Origin: Helicobacter hepaticus ATCC 51449
GTDB lineage: Bacteria > Campylobacterota > Campylobacteria > Campylobacterales > Helicobacteraceae
Reading direction: 5' to 3'
Assembly: GCF_000007905.1 (NCBI RefSeq)
Contig: NC_004917.1
Location: 1,054,001-1,118,000, forward strand
DNA length: 64,000 bases
Position 1 is the first letter of the stretch, and each line of letters opens with the position of its first letter. Below, piece after piece: positions 1 through 9,022 of this stretch. The position numbers and the translations under genes are program-made. Below the pieces are notes generated by a model. The model did not search any database, was not told the origin of the DNA, and was given only the letters and a program-made list of their open reading frames with translations.

Positions 1-97
1 ATTGTTGCTCAACGTAGATAATAATTGAGCTATGCAATGTAATCAAAAGCTGCATAAGAGTTGCAAACGCGATAAATACAAATTTCGCCTCTTTCAC
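1..97 (-). CDS. Partial envelope protein downstream of patA (possible PatB-like)
   Basis: On the minus strand a GTG codon follows the patA stop directly (TAA then GTG at 97-95). The frame is open to the window edge, about 32 codons. The N-terminus starts MKEAKFVFIAFATLMQLLIT, a short positive head followed by a hydrophobic stretch, which suggests a signal peptide or membrane anchor. In Campylobacter and Helicobacter the gene after the MBOAT patA commonly encodes its periplasmic SGNH or PatB partner, so that is the inferred role. No catalytic motif is inside the window and the GTG start is not proven. Confidence 0.45.
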   Translation of the reverse strand, partial: MKEAKFVFIAFATLMQLLITLHSSIIIYVEQQ

Positions 98-1510
98 TTA
101 AAAACTCGCATAGATAAAATTAGGTATGCCAGAGGGCATCATTACAATAATGAGCGTAAAAATAATGCTAAGCACAAAAGGTTTTATGAACCACGGGATA
201 AAGCTTAACATCTTTTGACATAAATTCATACTCCCACGCATCAATGGATAAAATATAAAGATAATAAAAAACCCGCCAAGCACCCATAGAGTATATTGAG
301 GCAAAGGAAATGTAAAGTTTTGATAAAACGCAAGAAAAAAGCTCTTTGTCTCATCAAGCGAATGATAAAAAAAGAAAATCCAACAAAAACTCACAAATAT
401 AAAAGTCAAAAATGAACCTACAAAAGGTAGAAAATCAAAGTTTATACGCAGAGCCTTAAGACAATTAAGCCATATTATCCCAAATCCGTGTAAAAGCCCC
501 CAAATGAGAAAATTCAAAGTATTTCCGTGCCACAATCCAGAAAGCCCAAAGGCGATAAGGACAAAAAATTGTGTGCTTATAAACCCTCTTTGATTTCCAC
601 CAAGTGGGATATAGATATAATCCCTTATAAAAGTAGAGAGGCTTATATGCCACCTATTCCAAAAATCTTTAAGATTCTTCGCCATATAAGGCATATTAAA
701 ATTAGGGGGCAAACTAAAGCCCAACATAAGTGCAAATGCACTTACAAGGTGAATATAGCCGCTAAAATCACAATAAATCTGCACACTATATGCCAAAATA
801 CCACTCAAAAGCTCAAGGCTATGATATTCAAAGGGTGCACTTAGGATTGGTTGAGAATAGATGCCAAGATAATTTGCGATGAATGCCTTTTTGATTACAC
901 CAAAAAGCACAAGTGTAATAATCAAATCAATAGAACCAAAAGTACGCGATGCGTGATATTGCGCAAAGAAAAACTGACTTCGCATAATCGGACCTGCGAG
1001 AAATGTAGCAAAAAATGAAAGATAAGTCGCTAAGCCCACGAAGCTTTCGAGCGCAGGATTGCCTTCTTCATAATAAGTATCTCGCACAAGATTCTTACCT
1101 GTTTCATATACGCAGCGCAAATAAGTAATGGAAGCAAAGGTATAAAAGCTAAGCCCTAAGGGAAAAATAACATCTACCTCAAAAAAATCAAGTCCCATAA
1201 ATTCAAGCAGTAAATCAACTTCATCTTTGATGCTTGCATAATATTTAAAAAAACAAAGAATAGCAATCACAAGACTTACACAACCAAGAAAAATAAAGCG
1301 GTAGCGGGTGCTATCAATAAAAAGTGCAAGAAAATGCACAAAACAAGTATAACAAAATACCACTAGTGCGAAATATGGGCTAAAAAGATAAATAACACAA
1401 TAATTAAATGCTAAAAGCGCAAGATTCTGTAATGTGTGGGATTTGATTAACCAATAGAACACAAAAAATACAAGGAGAAGCAAACTAAATTCAAGTGAAA
1501 AAAAACTCAT
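98..1510 (-). CDS. patA: MBOAT peptidoglycan O-acetyltransferase (PatA/AlgI-like)
   Basis: This 470-residue polytopic membrane protein belongs to the MBOAT family, which moves acetyl groups across the inner membrane for O-acetylation of periplasmic glycans. It has about ten hydrophobic segments, the FWNRWH motif at residues 283-288, IPLGGN at 301-306 and the catalytic histidine in LWHG (His328). Length and motifs fit the AlgI/PatA branch, such as H. pylori HP0855. A possible partner gene follows immediately at the window edge. An AGGAG lies only one base before the ATG, which is too close for a good ribosome site, and the start overlaps the stop of a small upstream ORF, so coupling is possible. 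The acceptor (peptidoglycan) is inferred from relatives. Confidence 0.85.
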   Translation of the reverse strand: MSFFSLEFSLLLLVFFVFYWLIKSHTLQNLALLAFNYCVIYLFSPYFALVVFCYTCFVHFLALFIDSTRYRFIFLGCVSLVIAILCFFKYYASIKDEVDLLLEFMGLDFFEVDVIFPLGLSFYTFASITYLRCVYETGKNLVRDTYYEEGNPALESFVGLATYLSFFATFLAGPIMRSQFFFAQYHASRTFGSIDLIITLVLFGVIKKAFIANYLGIYSQPILSAPFEYHSLELLSGILAYSVQIYCDFSGYIHLVSAFALMLGFSLPPNFNMPYMAKNLKDFWNRWHISLSTFIRDYIYIPLGGNQRGFISTQFFVLIAFGLSGLWHGNTLNFLIWGLLHGFGIIWLNCLKALRINFDFLPFVGSFLTFIFVSFCWIFFFYHSLDETKSFFLAFYQNFTFPLPQYTLWVLGGFFIIFIFYPLMRGSMNLCQKMLSFIPWFIKPFVLSIIFTLIIVMMPSGIPNFIYASF

Positions 1511-1581
1511 ACTCCTGCGCTATCCTTTTGTGTGGAATCTTGTAGTGTTTTTTTGAAATTACAACTTACTTGTAGCTTCAT
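1507..1581 (-). CDS. Possible 24-codon leader ORF coupled to patA
   Basis: An ATG at 1581 opens 24 codons whose TGA overlaps the patA ATG (GTATGA arrangement). It lies about 5 bases after the start site predicted from the TATAAT at 1593-1598. It could be a leader ORF that delivers ribosomes to patA, or chance. The peptide has no recognisable domain. Confidence 0.25.
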   Translation of the reverse strand: MKLQVSCNFKKTLQDSTQKDSAGV

Positions 1582-1592
1582 TATCGCTAAAA

Positions 1593-1601
1593 ATTATAGC
1601 A
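1593..1601 (-). promoter_or_regulatory. Extended -10 promoter for patA
   Basis: The minus strand reads TGC-TATAAT, a perfect extended -10 box about 83 bases before the patA ATG. No good -35 is present, as is usual for the Helicobacter housekeeping sigma factor. Confidence 0.5.
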
Positions 1602-1671
1602 CACAAAGCTAATCCTGCGGTCAAAAGATTTTTATGAAATCTCAAATATATAAAAATCTGTTACAGATAAA

Positions 1672-2340
1672 TCATATTGCAAAAAATTGCTCTTCAATCT
1701 CATAAGGCAGTGAAGCTAAAAAACTCTCTCCTCTTTTTTGCCTTAAGGCTTCTTTTGTTTTTCTTACCACATATTCCTTGAGGCAGCTTTTTTCATAAAG
1801 GCTATCATAAACTTTTGGAGAAAAATAGGGCATACTTGTCAAAGTCGCTGCGCAAATACGCTTTTTGAATGGAATTTTAAAAAGAGTTCCACCAAATTTT
1901 GTATGTGTATATGCCCCCAGTGGATGAATAATAAATTTATCAGGATCACTTAGAGGAATTCGAACATAACCAATGGAAAATCGGCTCAAACCAACCTCTC
2001 CAAAATGAAAAAATCTCTTATGCAAGCGTCCATATCGCCTAAAGTCCATACCTATACCCTCTGTAGTAATATATACCCTTTGTTTGCGCCAATAAAGAAG
2101 ATGAAAAAATGGCAAAATAAGGGATACAACTACCATACAAATACCAAAGAGTAGCCCCTTTATTTCAAACGGAGGAATAAATAAAGCCAAAAGGAAAGAC
2201 AAACCAAAAAATGTAAAAAAAGATAATGTGATATAATCAAGAAAACTTACTTCGTGCTTGGCTTCAAAGATGAGATTTTCATCATTAGAAGTTTTGTCTT
2301 TATGATATTTATAATGTGCTAAAGCCAAAAGTGAAAACAC
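1672..2340 (-). CDS. Hypothetical two-TM membrane protein
   Basis: I do not recognise this 222-residue protein. Two hydrophobic segments lie at about residues 35-55 and 60-84, followed by a basic soluble C-terminal half (YWRKQRVYITTEGIGMDF) whose pattern of short strands resembles small PH-like membrane-associated domains. The start is GTG at 2340, chosen because AGGGGGATAA precedes it. It lies downstream of the MerR/transporter genes on the same strand with a 113-base gap. Function unknown. Confidence 0.65.
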   Translation of the reverse strand: MFSLLALAHYKYHKDKTSNDENLIFEAKHEVSFLDYITLSFFTFFGLSFLLALFIPPFEIKGLLFGICMVVVSLILPFFHLLYWRKQRVYITTEGIGMDFRRYGRLHKRFFHFGEVGLSRFSIGYVRIPLSDPDKFIIHPLGAYTHTKFGGTLFKIPFKKRICAATLTSMPYFSPKVYDSLYEKSCLKEYVVRKTKEALRQKRGESFLASLPYEIEEQFFAI

Positions 2341-2453
2341 TTATCCCCCTAATTGCATTAAGAAATGGAGTAGTATTATAGCTAAAACGCATTATAGAAT
2401 CCACACAAACGCTACTTTGACTTCACGTTATGGTATTGATTAGAGATAGAGTT

Positions 2454-3746
2454 TCATTGCTCTGTTTTGATATAAAACTTATTCTGTTGATAATATCTGC
2501 CCAAAATGCTGCCACATATCCCCCATACAAAAGAAATAAACGCGCCAATAAGCAAAACACACATAATTCCCACACTCGCTAATAAGCCCTCAATTTGTGC
2601 AGAAAGTGCGTCCCCGCCACGATACACTACCGTGTCTAAAAAGTTTTTCACTTTATATTTAGAATCTGCATCTAGTGGCACAAAGAGCATTTCGCGTCCG
2701 GGCTTTACTAAAGAATACTCGCCTATACGTCTTATACTCATCACTATGGCAAGGGGCAAAAAAGCCGGGTGAGTAAAACTTAAGATGATAAAACCTACAC
2801 ACATAAGAAACCCAAGTGTTGAGAGGAGCATTTTTATGCCAAAAAATTGTGCAATTTTAGCTGTGAAAAAGATTTGAATGATTAAAGAAAAGCTTTGCAC
2901 GATTAAATCAATAAATGCAAAAGCAGCAGTTCGTGCTTCACGAGTGGGGAAGACTTCTTTAATAATGCGTGCTTGTTCCATATATAAAAATGTTGAGACG
3001 CTTGTAAGTAGTATAATAAAAGCGCAGAGCATTAAAAGATATTTTGATTGCATAATAAGCTTAAAGCCGATGAAAGGATTCTTTGCTCCTATGGGTTGAT
3101 TAAATTTTGCAATAAAATGCTCTTGTATATGCAAATGCGCTCCTGCTTCTTTTATCATCATATTTTTAAGCACTATCGCACCTATAAATAAAAGGATTGA
3201 GCCAAAAATAAGAGAACTTGGCTCTAGTTTTACAGAGAGAAATCCCACACTTGCTGCACCCACTATACTTCCTAAACTTGCTCCTGCACTAATAATCCCA
3301 AAAAGCCTTTGACTCATATCCTTATTAAAAATATCAGCAAGCAAACTCCACGCTGTGCTAAACACGCAGAGATTAAAAATGCTTACCCATACATAAAATC
3401 CCCTACAAAGCCACAAAAAAGCAGTCGTGTTTGGTTCAAAATAACCCATTGCAGCATAAAAAAGCAAGAGATTGAGTGCAAAAAATATCAAAATCACATC
3501 AATATAAAATTTCTTTTTAATTCTTGAAGCAACAAACATTATGAGTATTGAACACAAAAGTGCAAGGATAAAAGTTGCTAAAAAGAGCCATTTTAGCTCA
3601 TCTTGTCCGCCTTCTAATCCTAGAGCATCACGCAAAGGACGTAAAATCGCATACGAGCTAAAAAGCATAAAAATAAACAAAAATGAGTAAAGCAAAAGCT
3701 TTAACTCCTCTTGCTTTAAGCTAAAGATTCTATAAAATAAGCTCAT
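2454..3746 (-). CDS. NTP/NDP-exchange-type (Npt/Tlc-like) MFS transporter
   Basis: This is a 430-residue integral membrane protein with about twelve predicted segments. The N-terminal YAILRPLRDALGLEGG and the SLLADIFNKDMSQRLFG region resemble the Npt1/Npt2 superfamily related to ATP/ADP translocases. Free-living bacteria carry such homologues with unknown substrates. Its start lies 13 bases after the MerR gene, so the two probably form one transcription unit from the MerR-type promoter at 4172-4202. The assignment to a nucleotide-transporter-like fold is moderately sure; the substrate is not known. Confidence 0.65.
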   Translation of the reverse strand: MSLFYRIFSLKQEELKLLLYSFLFIFMLFSSYAILRPLRDALGLEGGQDELKWLFLATFILALLCSILIMFVASRIKKKFYIDVILIFFALNLLLFYAAMGYFEPNTTAFLWLCRGFYVWVSIFNLCVFSTAWSLLADIFNKDMSQRLFGIISAGASLGSIVGAASVGFLSVKLEPSSLIFGSILLFIGAIVLKNMMIKEAGAHLHIQEHFIAKFNQPIGAKNPFIGFKLIMQSKYLLMLCAFIILLTSVSTFLYMEQARIIKEVFPTREARTAAFAFIDLIVQSFSLIIQIFFTAKIAQFFGIKMLLSTLGFLMCVGFIILSFTHPAFLPLAIVMSIRRIGEYSLVKPGREMLFVPLDADSKYKVKNFLDTVVYRGGDALSAQIEGLLASVGIMCVLLIGAFISFVWGICGSILGRYYQQNKFYIKTEQ

Positions 3747-3759
3747 TTTACACTTTATA

Positions 3760-4146
3760 CTATTGGACTAAGCATTTTGTAGGATTGGCGCAGTGAAGCT
3801 CCTCATAAAACTTATGCTTTTGCTCTAAGACTCTTAGAATCTCTTGCGTTTTTGCCAAATCCGCCTTGACATACTCTATTTGATTTTTTACAATCTCCTT
3901 GCGCTCACCAATTGTGCTTTCTCCCTGCATATACAAATCCATATAAAGCTTGATAGTCTTTATATCCATTTTAGTTTGCCTAAGATACTCTATCCAACGC
4001 AAAGCTTCTATATCCACTTCACTAAAATAACGCACATTATTTTTATCGCTCTGCAAAAAAGGAAATAATCCTTTTTTAATCCAAAATCGTATCTTTGTAG
4101 AGGGAATACCGGTTTTTCTCTCTACTTCTATGATAGTATAAGCCAT
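3760..4146 (-). CDS. MerR family transcriptional regulator
   Basis: The 128-residue protein has the MerR plan. An N-terminal winged helix (YTIIEVERKTGIPSTKIRFW, then a wing with KNNVRYFSEVDIEAL, residues 2-50) is followed by a recognition-to-dimer region (LRQTKMDIKTIKLYMDLY) and a C-terminal coiled coil. Two cysteines near the end (HCANPTKC) could bind a ligand but do not form a known metal signature. AAGGTGA at 4151-4157 is the ribosome site. The gene sits between a promoter with a 19-bp spacer and a transporter gene, so autoregulation and control of the transporter are likely. The inducer is unknown. Confidence 0.85.
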   Translation of the reverse strand: MAYTIIEVERKTGIPSTKIRFWIKKGLFPFLQSDKNNVRYFSEVDIEALRWIEYLRQTKMDIKTIKLYMDLYMQGESTIGERKEIVKNQIEYVKADLAKTQEILRVLEQKHKFYEELHCANPTKCLVQ

Positions 4147-4171
4147 AATTTCACCTTGATATTTTGGTGAT

Positions 4172-4202
4172 ATTATAAAACCTGATACCTAGTATCTGTC
4201 AA
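4172..4202 (-). promoter_or_regulatory. MerR-type promoter with 19-bp spacer and dyad operator
   Basis: On the minus strand TTGACA (4202-4197) and TATAAT (4177-4172) are perfect boxes separated by 19 bp instead of 17. Within the spacer lies a perfect inverted repeat GATAC-TAG-GTATC (4196-4184). An over-long spacer with a central dyad is the hallmark of promoters activated by DNA distortion by MerR proteins. It lies 26 bases before the merR ATG. Confidence 0.8.
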
Positions 4203-4231
4203 GGGGTAAATTAAGATTTTTTCAAAATCCC

Positions 4232-6208
4232 TTAAAATTTCTTTGTATTTATATCTCGCAAGATACTTTCTGATATATTTTTCACGGAACTAGAAATAGT
4301 TGCTGTTTTATTGGCTATTTCTACATTCTCGTGAGTGCTAGACATAATATCACCAATAGCACCATTTATATGCGAAATATCTGTAGTTTGCTCTCTAATA
4401 GATTCTCCCATATCATTAATACTTTGCACTAAGAGATTTGTATTAGCTTCAATCTCTCCTAAGCTCTTTTGAGTTCTCTCGGCTAATTTTCGCACCTCAT
4501 CTGCAACAACAGCAAATCCTCTTCCGTGTTCTCCTGCTCTTGCAGCTTCTATTGCTGCATTAAGAGCAAGTAAGTTTGTTTGGTCTGCTATATCTCTAAT
4601 GATACCTGTTACATTCTTAATATCCTCGCTCTGCTGCGTAACTTCAGTAGTTTTATCAGAGACACTATGCATTGTGCTTGTGAGCTGGTCTAAAGAAGCT
4701 GCTACTTGCTCTAAAGAACTCGCTTGAGAGTGAGAGCTTTTTGTCAGAGAATCCACCGCATCTTGAAGATCAGTGCTTTCATTAGAAAGAATATGAGCAA
4801 ATTCGGCTCTTTGTTTGAGCATTTTTGTTATCTCATCACCCAAAAGATTAGCTGTGACTTCCATATGTCCTTTAGGGTCATCAATTCTTATTGTAAAATC
4901 AGAATCTCTATAACTCTCAAAAACACTATCAAGCTTATTTAAATCTGCGGTAATCTTGGTCTCTAAAAGCTCCAAAAGCCTATTGAGACTTGCTCTTAGC
5001 TCATTAAGCTGGGGGTTATTTGAAGTAGCTTGCACACGCACAGAGAAATCCCCTTGCTCTACATTTCTACATACTTCAAGAGATTCTTGGACGACTTTAG
5101 AATCTTGTTCTAAAAACTCTTGAGTAATTTGGATATTTTCATTTACAGAGCGGGCAATGACATCAAATTCATTTTGAGATTTTAGCGACTTAACAGGTAA
5201 AAGACAAACTACAGAAGCTTTATAATTGATAAAGTCAAAAAAGCTCTTTAAATTATCTTGAATGCCTTTGAGTGGCAAAAGCATTTTATTTATAATAAAG
5301 CCTAAAGTTAAAATAACGACTAAAATACTTAAAAGTGTGCTTATGATTTCCTCTTTTAAAAGTCTATTTGCAGAATCATTATAAAAATGTGATTCCATAA
5401 TAGAGCAAACCATACTAAAATTCCCAAAACTACTGCACACAACTTTTTTCTTTAAATTATTGTCGCCTTGAACTTCAAAAAGACTATCGTTTTTAAGCAA
5501 GCTTGGATTTAACTTTATAGCTTGTGAGATATTTTTACCTAAGACCGTCTCTGTGCCAATTTTACTCACATCAGTATGCAAAAACACTAAACCTTCTTTG
5601 CTATAAACATAACTTTGTATATTCTCTGATGAGCCAATAGGCAAAACAGAATCTATAAGTTTTGATATTGAATCATCTGTGGCAATAACCCCTAAAAATT
5701 TCTTATTCTTATCATACATTGGCAAAGCATAACTCAAAGAGAGATTCCCACTTGAATCTACATAAGGAGGTATAATAGCAAAATCTCCTCGTTCTTTAGC
5801 CATTTTATACCAATTTCTCTCCTTGACATTATATCCAGTTTCAAGAGAGAGTATTTTCCCATTTGAGCGGATATTCTTACCGCTCTCCTCCAATCCCACA
5901 TAGGTTAAATCAAGCCCTGCAGATTGCCTTAATATCTCAAAGAAATAAATCATTTCAGAATCATTTAAGGAGGTTTTAACCAACACATTACTTGCTGCAA
6001 CAAGCACTCTTTTTTGTCTTTGAGCATAATTTTCTAGTGCGTTTAAGAATGCGTGGTTGGTTACAATTTGTTGCATTTTAAGGTCTTCGTGTGTGAGTGT
6101 TCTAAGATTATAATAACTTATACAACTTGTTACACCCAAAATCAAAATGATTATGAAAACAACAAAAATAGTAAGCTTTTGCCTTACCGTTCCATTAAAA
6201 AGTCTCAT
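4232..6208 (-). CDS. Methyl-accepting chemotaxis protein
   Basis: This 658-residue chemoreceptor has TM1 at about residues 12-33, a periplasmic sensing domain of about 250 residues (Cache-like, with a [20 protein letters not shown] segment typical of dCache), and TM2 at about 285-308. A HAMP-like and coiled region follows, then the conserved signalling hairpin at residues 540-579 ([20 protein letters not shown], then [15 protein letters not shown]). It relays ligand binding to CheA/CheW. The start has a strong AAAGGAGG. The ligand cannot be read from the sequence. The MerR gene follows but has its own promoter. Confidence 0.92.
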   Translation of the reverse strand: MRLFNGTVRQKLTIFVVFIIILILGVTSCISYYNLRTLTHEDLKMQQIVTNHAFLNALENYAQRQKRVLVAASNVLVKTSLNDSEMIYFFEILRQSAGLDLTYVGLEESGKNIRSNGKILSLETGYNVKERNWYKMAKERGDFAIIPPYVDSSGNLSLSYALPMYDKNKKFLGVIATDDSISKLIDSVLPIGSSENIQSYVYSKEGLVFLHTDVSKIGTETVLGKNISQAIKLNPSLLKNDSLFEVQGDNNLKKKVVCSSFGNFSMVCSIMESHFYNDSANRLLKEEIISTLLSILVVILTLGFIINKMLLPLKGIQDNLKSFFDFINYKASVVCLLPVKSLKSQNEFDVIARSVNENIQITQEFLEQDSKVVQESLEVCRNVEQGDFSVRVQATSNNPQLNELRASLNRLLELLETKITADLNKLDSVFESYRDSDFTIRIDDPKGHMEVTANLLGDEITKMLKQRAEFAHILSNESTDLQDAVDSLTKSSHSQASSLEQVAASLDQLTSTMHSVSDKTTEVTQQSEDIKNVTGIIRDIADQTNLLALNAAIEAARAGEHGRGFAVVADEVRKLAERTQKSLGEIEANTNLLVQSINDMGESIREQTTDISHINGAIGDIMSSTHENVEIANKTATISSSVKNISESILRDINTKKF

Positions 6209-6353
6209 AATACTTGTTTCCTCCTTTAAAGTTATAGTAAAATTATAAGCTCTATGTTGTTAAACTAAAATCATTAGAAAATAACGAATAAGTAAAATCG
6301 GACTATAATAAAAAAACTATAAAATCTAACTTTAATTTTTGCCCAAATTCTAC

Positions 6354-6367
6354 AAAAAAAAAAAAAA
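6354..6367 (+). repeat. A14 homopolymer tract upstream of flgG-like gene
   Basis: Fourteen consecutive A bases are followed by CGAAAATTTT. A near copy of the same composite (A14 then CGAAATTTTT) occurs at 62922. Such tracts are prone to slippage and can tune promoters in Helicobacter. Confidence 0.7.
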
Positions 6368-6418
6368 CGAAAATTTTCCTATTTATATTTTTGATTTATA
6401 TCAAAATAAAATAGAAAA

Positions 6419-6432
6419 GGAATATCTTTTGC
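6419..6432 (+). promoter_or_regulatory. Candidate sigma-54 promoter for flgG-like gene
   Basis: GG at 6419-6420 and GC at 6431-6432 are separated by 10 bases, and the downstream element reads TTTTGCT. This fits the -24/-12 pattern (GG-N10-GC). The predicted start site near 6444 would leave a leader of about 24 bases with an AAAGGGG ribosome site. The -24 element is weak because CAC after GG is missing. Confidence 0.4.
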
Positions 6433-6467
6433 TTATAAGCGTTTAGAAATTTACACAAAGGGGCTTT

Positions 6468-7301
6468 ATGCAAAGTGGATATTATAATACCACGGGTGGT
6501 ATGGTAACGCAATTTAACCGCCTTGATTTGATTTCAAATAACCTTGCTAATCTCAATACCACAGGCTTTAAGCGTGATGATGTTGTCATTGGCGACTATC
6601 TAAGACTTTTTGAAACACATAAAGAGCAACTTCCCATAGAAGACCACACACGCAAAGCTGCTAAATTCCTCAATCGCACAATGGATAGAGTGCCAATTAT
6701 TAGCGAAGAATATACTGATAGAAGCATAGGAAGTCTTGCACAAACAGATAATACGCTTGATTTTGCCTTGCAACATCAAAATGCTTTTTTTGTTGTAAAA
6801 ACCCCTGATGGAATCCGCTATACACGAGATGGAAATTTTCATATTGACGCTGATGGACATATTGTGAGTAAAGAAGGGCATCTTGTGCTTAGTCGCGATG
6901 GATTGGAAGAAGGAGAGGGTATTTCTGTCCCCACAGGTATGCACCTAGAGAGCGATAATAGCGGTAATCTTTATTTAAGAAATATTAATAATGACGCCAT
7001 TGCGGAGCAAATCAATATTGGCGCACTTGCCGTAGTGGGATTTGAGAATCCGCGTTATCTTAAAAAAGTCGGTAAAAATTTTTATGAATATCCAGAGGAA
7101 CGTTTGGAAGAACGCGATATTTTGCAAAATAATGGTATCATTGCGCAAGGTTTTTTAGAAAAAAGCAATGTCAATGCCGTGCAAGAGATGACTTCCCTCA
7201 TTGAAACAAATCGTCTTGTAGATATGTATTCTAAGGTAATGAAAAGCCATATGGACGAACTTAACGCAGAAGCCATTACCAAACTTGCAGTGCGCGCTTA
7301 A
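6468..7301 (+). CDS. Flagellar basal-body rod protein (FlgG/FlgF family, HP1092-like)
   Basis: This 277-residue protein forms part of the flagellar rod. It has the N-terminal rod signature (FNRLDLISNNLANLNTTGFK, residues 17-36), the central FlgF/G-type domain (DFALQHQNAFFVVKTPDGIR), and the C-terminal heptad-like helix (NAVQEMTSLIETNRLVDMYS) that packs in the rod. It most resembles the second H. pylori flgG-like gene, HP1092, often called flgF or flgG1. The ATG has AAAGGGG seven bases upstream. A methylase-like gene follows after 29 bases. Confidence 0.88.
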   Translation: MQSGYYNTTGGMVTQFNRLDLISNNLANLNTTGFKRDDVVIGDYLRLFETHKEQLPIEDHTRKAAKFLNRTMDRVPIISEEYTDRSIGSLAQTDNTLDFALQHQNAFFVVKTPDGIRYTRDGNFHIDADGHIVSKEGHLVLSRDGLEEGEGISVPTGMHLESDNSGNLYLRNINNDAIAEQINIGALAVVGFENPRYLKKVGKNFYEYPEERLEERDILQNNGIIAQGFLEKSNVNAVQEMTSLIETNRLVDMYSKVMKSHMDELNAEAITKLAVRA

Positions 7302-7330
7302 AATTGATTCATTAATAATATGGAGTATTT

Positions 7331-9022
7331 ATGCAAGGACACAGCCAAGCAATTAAAGAATTGCTGAACTGCTTTGAATACATTAAACGTTATCACACAG
7401 ACATACTTGATTCCATAGCTATTATGCTTGAGATGTTTTGGCTTAAGCGGCATTCTCCTGCATTTATTCAATCCCTCATTGCTCTTGCTGCCAAACGAAA
7501 GCCTATTTATGAAGAATGCACAAACGCGTTAAAAGATGCGCTCGGAGAGGAGCTTTATATACCGCTTAACCCTCATTCTAATGTATTGAAGATTCTCAAA
7601 GTCATTATGGCAAATGATACTTCAAATCATACAATAGAGGAATTTTTGCATATTATCACGCAAAAAAAGACAACGCATAAGCTGTTTTCTTACTCTACCC
7701 CACTTGAAATTAATGAGCTTCTTGTAGGATTGCTTGATATTAAAGAATCTCAAAGCATATATAATCCGTGCTATGGCACAGGAAGCCTATTTTTTGCGAT
7801 TGCTAATTATGCACATAGTTTTGAGCTTTATGGCGAAGAGTTAGAATCAAGCCTAGCACGGATTGCTAAAATTATTTGCAAGATTTTAGATTTAAATACG
7901 CAACATTTGATTTTAAATAATATTCTCAAAAATGCTCAATTTAAAAATCAAAAATTTGATAAAATCATCTGTAATCCACCACTTGATAGTCATATAGGCA
8001 CACAATTTTTAAAAGAGGACGAGCGATTTGCCACTTATGAAGCACTTATTAAAACGTATCCTGAACTCCTTTTCTTAATTCATTCGCTCTCGCATCTTAA
8101 AGATAAAGGTGTATTTATCCTGCGCACACAAACACTACTCAAATCCTCACTTGAAGGCAGACTAAGAGAAAAACTTTGCGAAGAAGGCTTGATAGAATCT
8201 ATTATTGAATTGCCAAAAAATATTTTTCCTCATCAAACACACGAATTTTCAATTATCGTGCTCTCTCCAAATAATCGTGCAATTTTACACATTAATGCAA
8301 ATGCACCACATTTTTATCATAAAGATGGCAAATATAACCGCTTAGTTAATCTTAAAGAGCTGCTTAACATTTATAGACATAAATATGTTGGCACATATTC
8401 CTCCCTCACGCCTTTAAGTGAAATTGACCCACACGATTTGCGCGTTGCGCGTTATATCCAAGAACCCCAATCTAGCAGAAAAAATCATACGCTACTGGGC
8501 GCACTCAATATCAATGTATTTCGTGGGCAACGCGTGTATGGAAGTGCAAAAGATGAGAAAATTACTTATTTTGATTTGGGCATTGCTGATTTTATGGATT
8601 TTGGCTTTTCTGATGAGCTTTCCACCCAACGACTTAAGGGCGATAAAAGCAAGATTGAAAAATATCAGCTTAAACCTTATGACATTGCCTTATCTATTCG
8701 TGGCACGACACCTAAATTCACTATTTTAAGCCCAAAGCTTAAAAATAATAAGGTAGTAGCAAATGCAGGCATTATCATTATGCGCTCTCCTACCCCAGAA
8801 ATTGCCATAGGACTTTATTGTTACCTTTTCTCAACGCAAGGGCAAAAAGCACTTGGCAAGATTTATGAGCGTAATCTTGGTAGCATTAATCCACCTGATT
8901 TAGAGCAACTCGCTATCCCCGATGATTTTTGCGCTAATGCACAAGAAACTTTCAGGCAGATTCAAAGTTATGCAAAAGAACTGAAAGTGCTTCAATCTAA
9001 ACTCCAAGCATTAAGGGGCTAA
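7331..9022 (+). CDS. N6-adenine methylase-like protein fused to a specificity-like half
   Basis: The 563-residue protein looks like a type I or IIG modification protein. A helical N-terminal part (1-115) precedes a Rossmann methylase core. Motif I reads NPCYGTGSLF (145-154) where active enzymes usually have DPxxGTG. Motif IV is NPPL (215-218), where an aromatic residue (NPPY/F) is expected. From about residue 390 the C-terminal part resembles a target-recognition half of an S subunit and ends in a helical spacer (YAKELKVLQSKLQALR). No restriction subunit adjoins. It may be a solitary methylase, or a protein that has lost methyl transfer because two key motifs deviate. Confidence 0.7.
   Translation: MQGHSQAIKELLNCFEYIKRYHTDILDSIAIMLEMFWLKRHSPAFIQSLIALAAKRKPIYEECTNALKDALGEELYIPLNPHSNVLKILKVIMANDTSNHTIEEFLHIITQKKTTHKLFSYSTPLEINELLVGLLDIKESQSIYNPCYGTGSLFFAIANYAHSFELYGEELESSLARIAKIICKILDLNTQHLILNNILKNAQFKNQKFDKIICNPPLDSHIGTQFLKEDERFATYEALIKTYPELLFLIHSLSHLKDKGVFILRTQTLLKSSLEGRLREKLCEEGLIESIIELPKNIFPHQTHEFSIIVLSPNNRAILHINANAPHFYHKDGKYNRLVNLKELLNIYRHKYVGTYSSLTPLSEIDPHDLRVARYIQEPQSSRKNHTLLGALNINVFRGQRVYGSAKDEKITYFDLGIADFMDFGFSDELSTQRLKGDKSKIEKYQLKPYDIALSIRGTTPKFTILSPKLKNNKVVANAGIIIMRSPTPEIAIGLYCYLFSTQGQKALGKIYERNLGSINPPDLEQLAIPDDFCANAQETFRQIQSYAKELKVLQSKLQALRG
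8976..8997 (+). repeat. 22-bp direct repeat, copy 1
   Basis: This sequence, containing AACTGAAAGTGCTTCAATC, recurs exactly at 9027-9048, 51 bp away. It encodes ELKVLQS at the end of the methylase-like protein, while copy 2 encodes the same residues at the start of the next protein. Confidence 0.85.

Noticed and set aside
527-844. Plus-strand 105-codon ORF inside patA
   Set aside because: It is antisense to a clear MBOAT gene, has biased basic composition and no ribosome site; a shadow frame.
8418-8729. 103-codon plus ORF in another frame of the methylase-like gene
   Set aside because: It overlaps a good coding frame completely and shows no family pattern.
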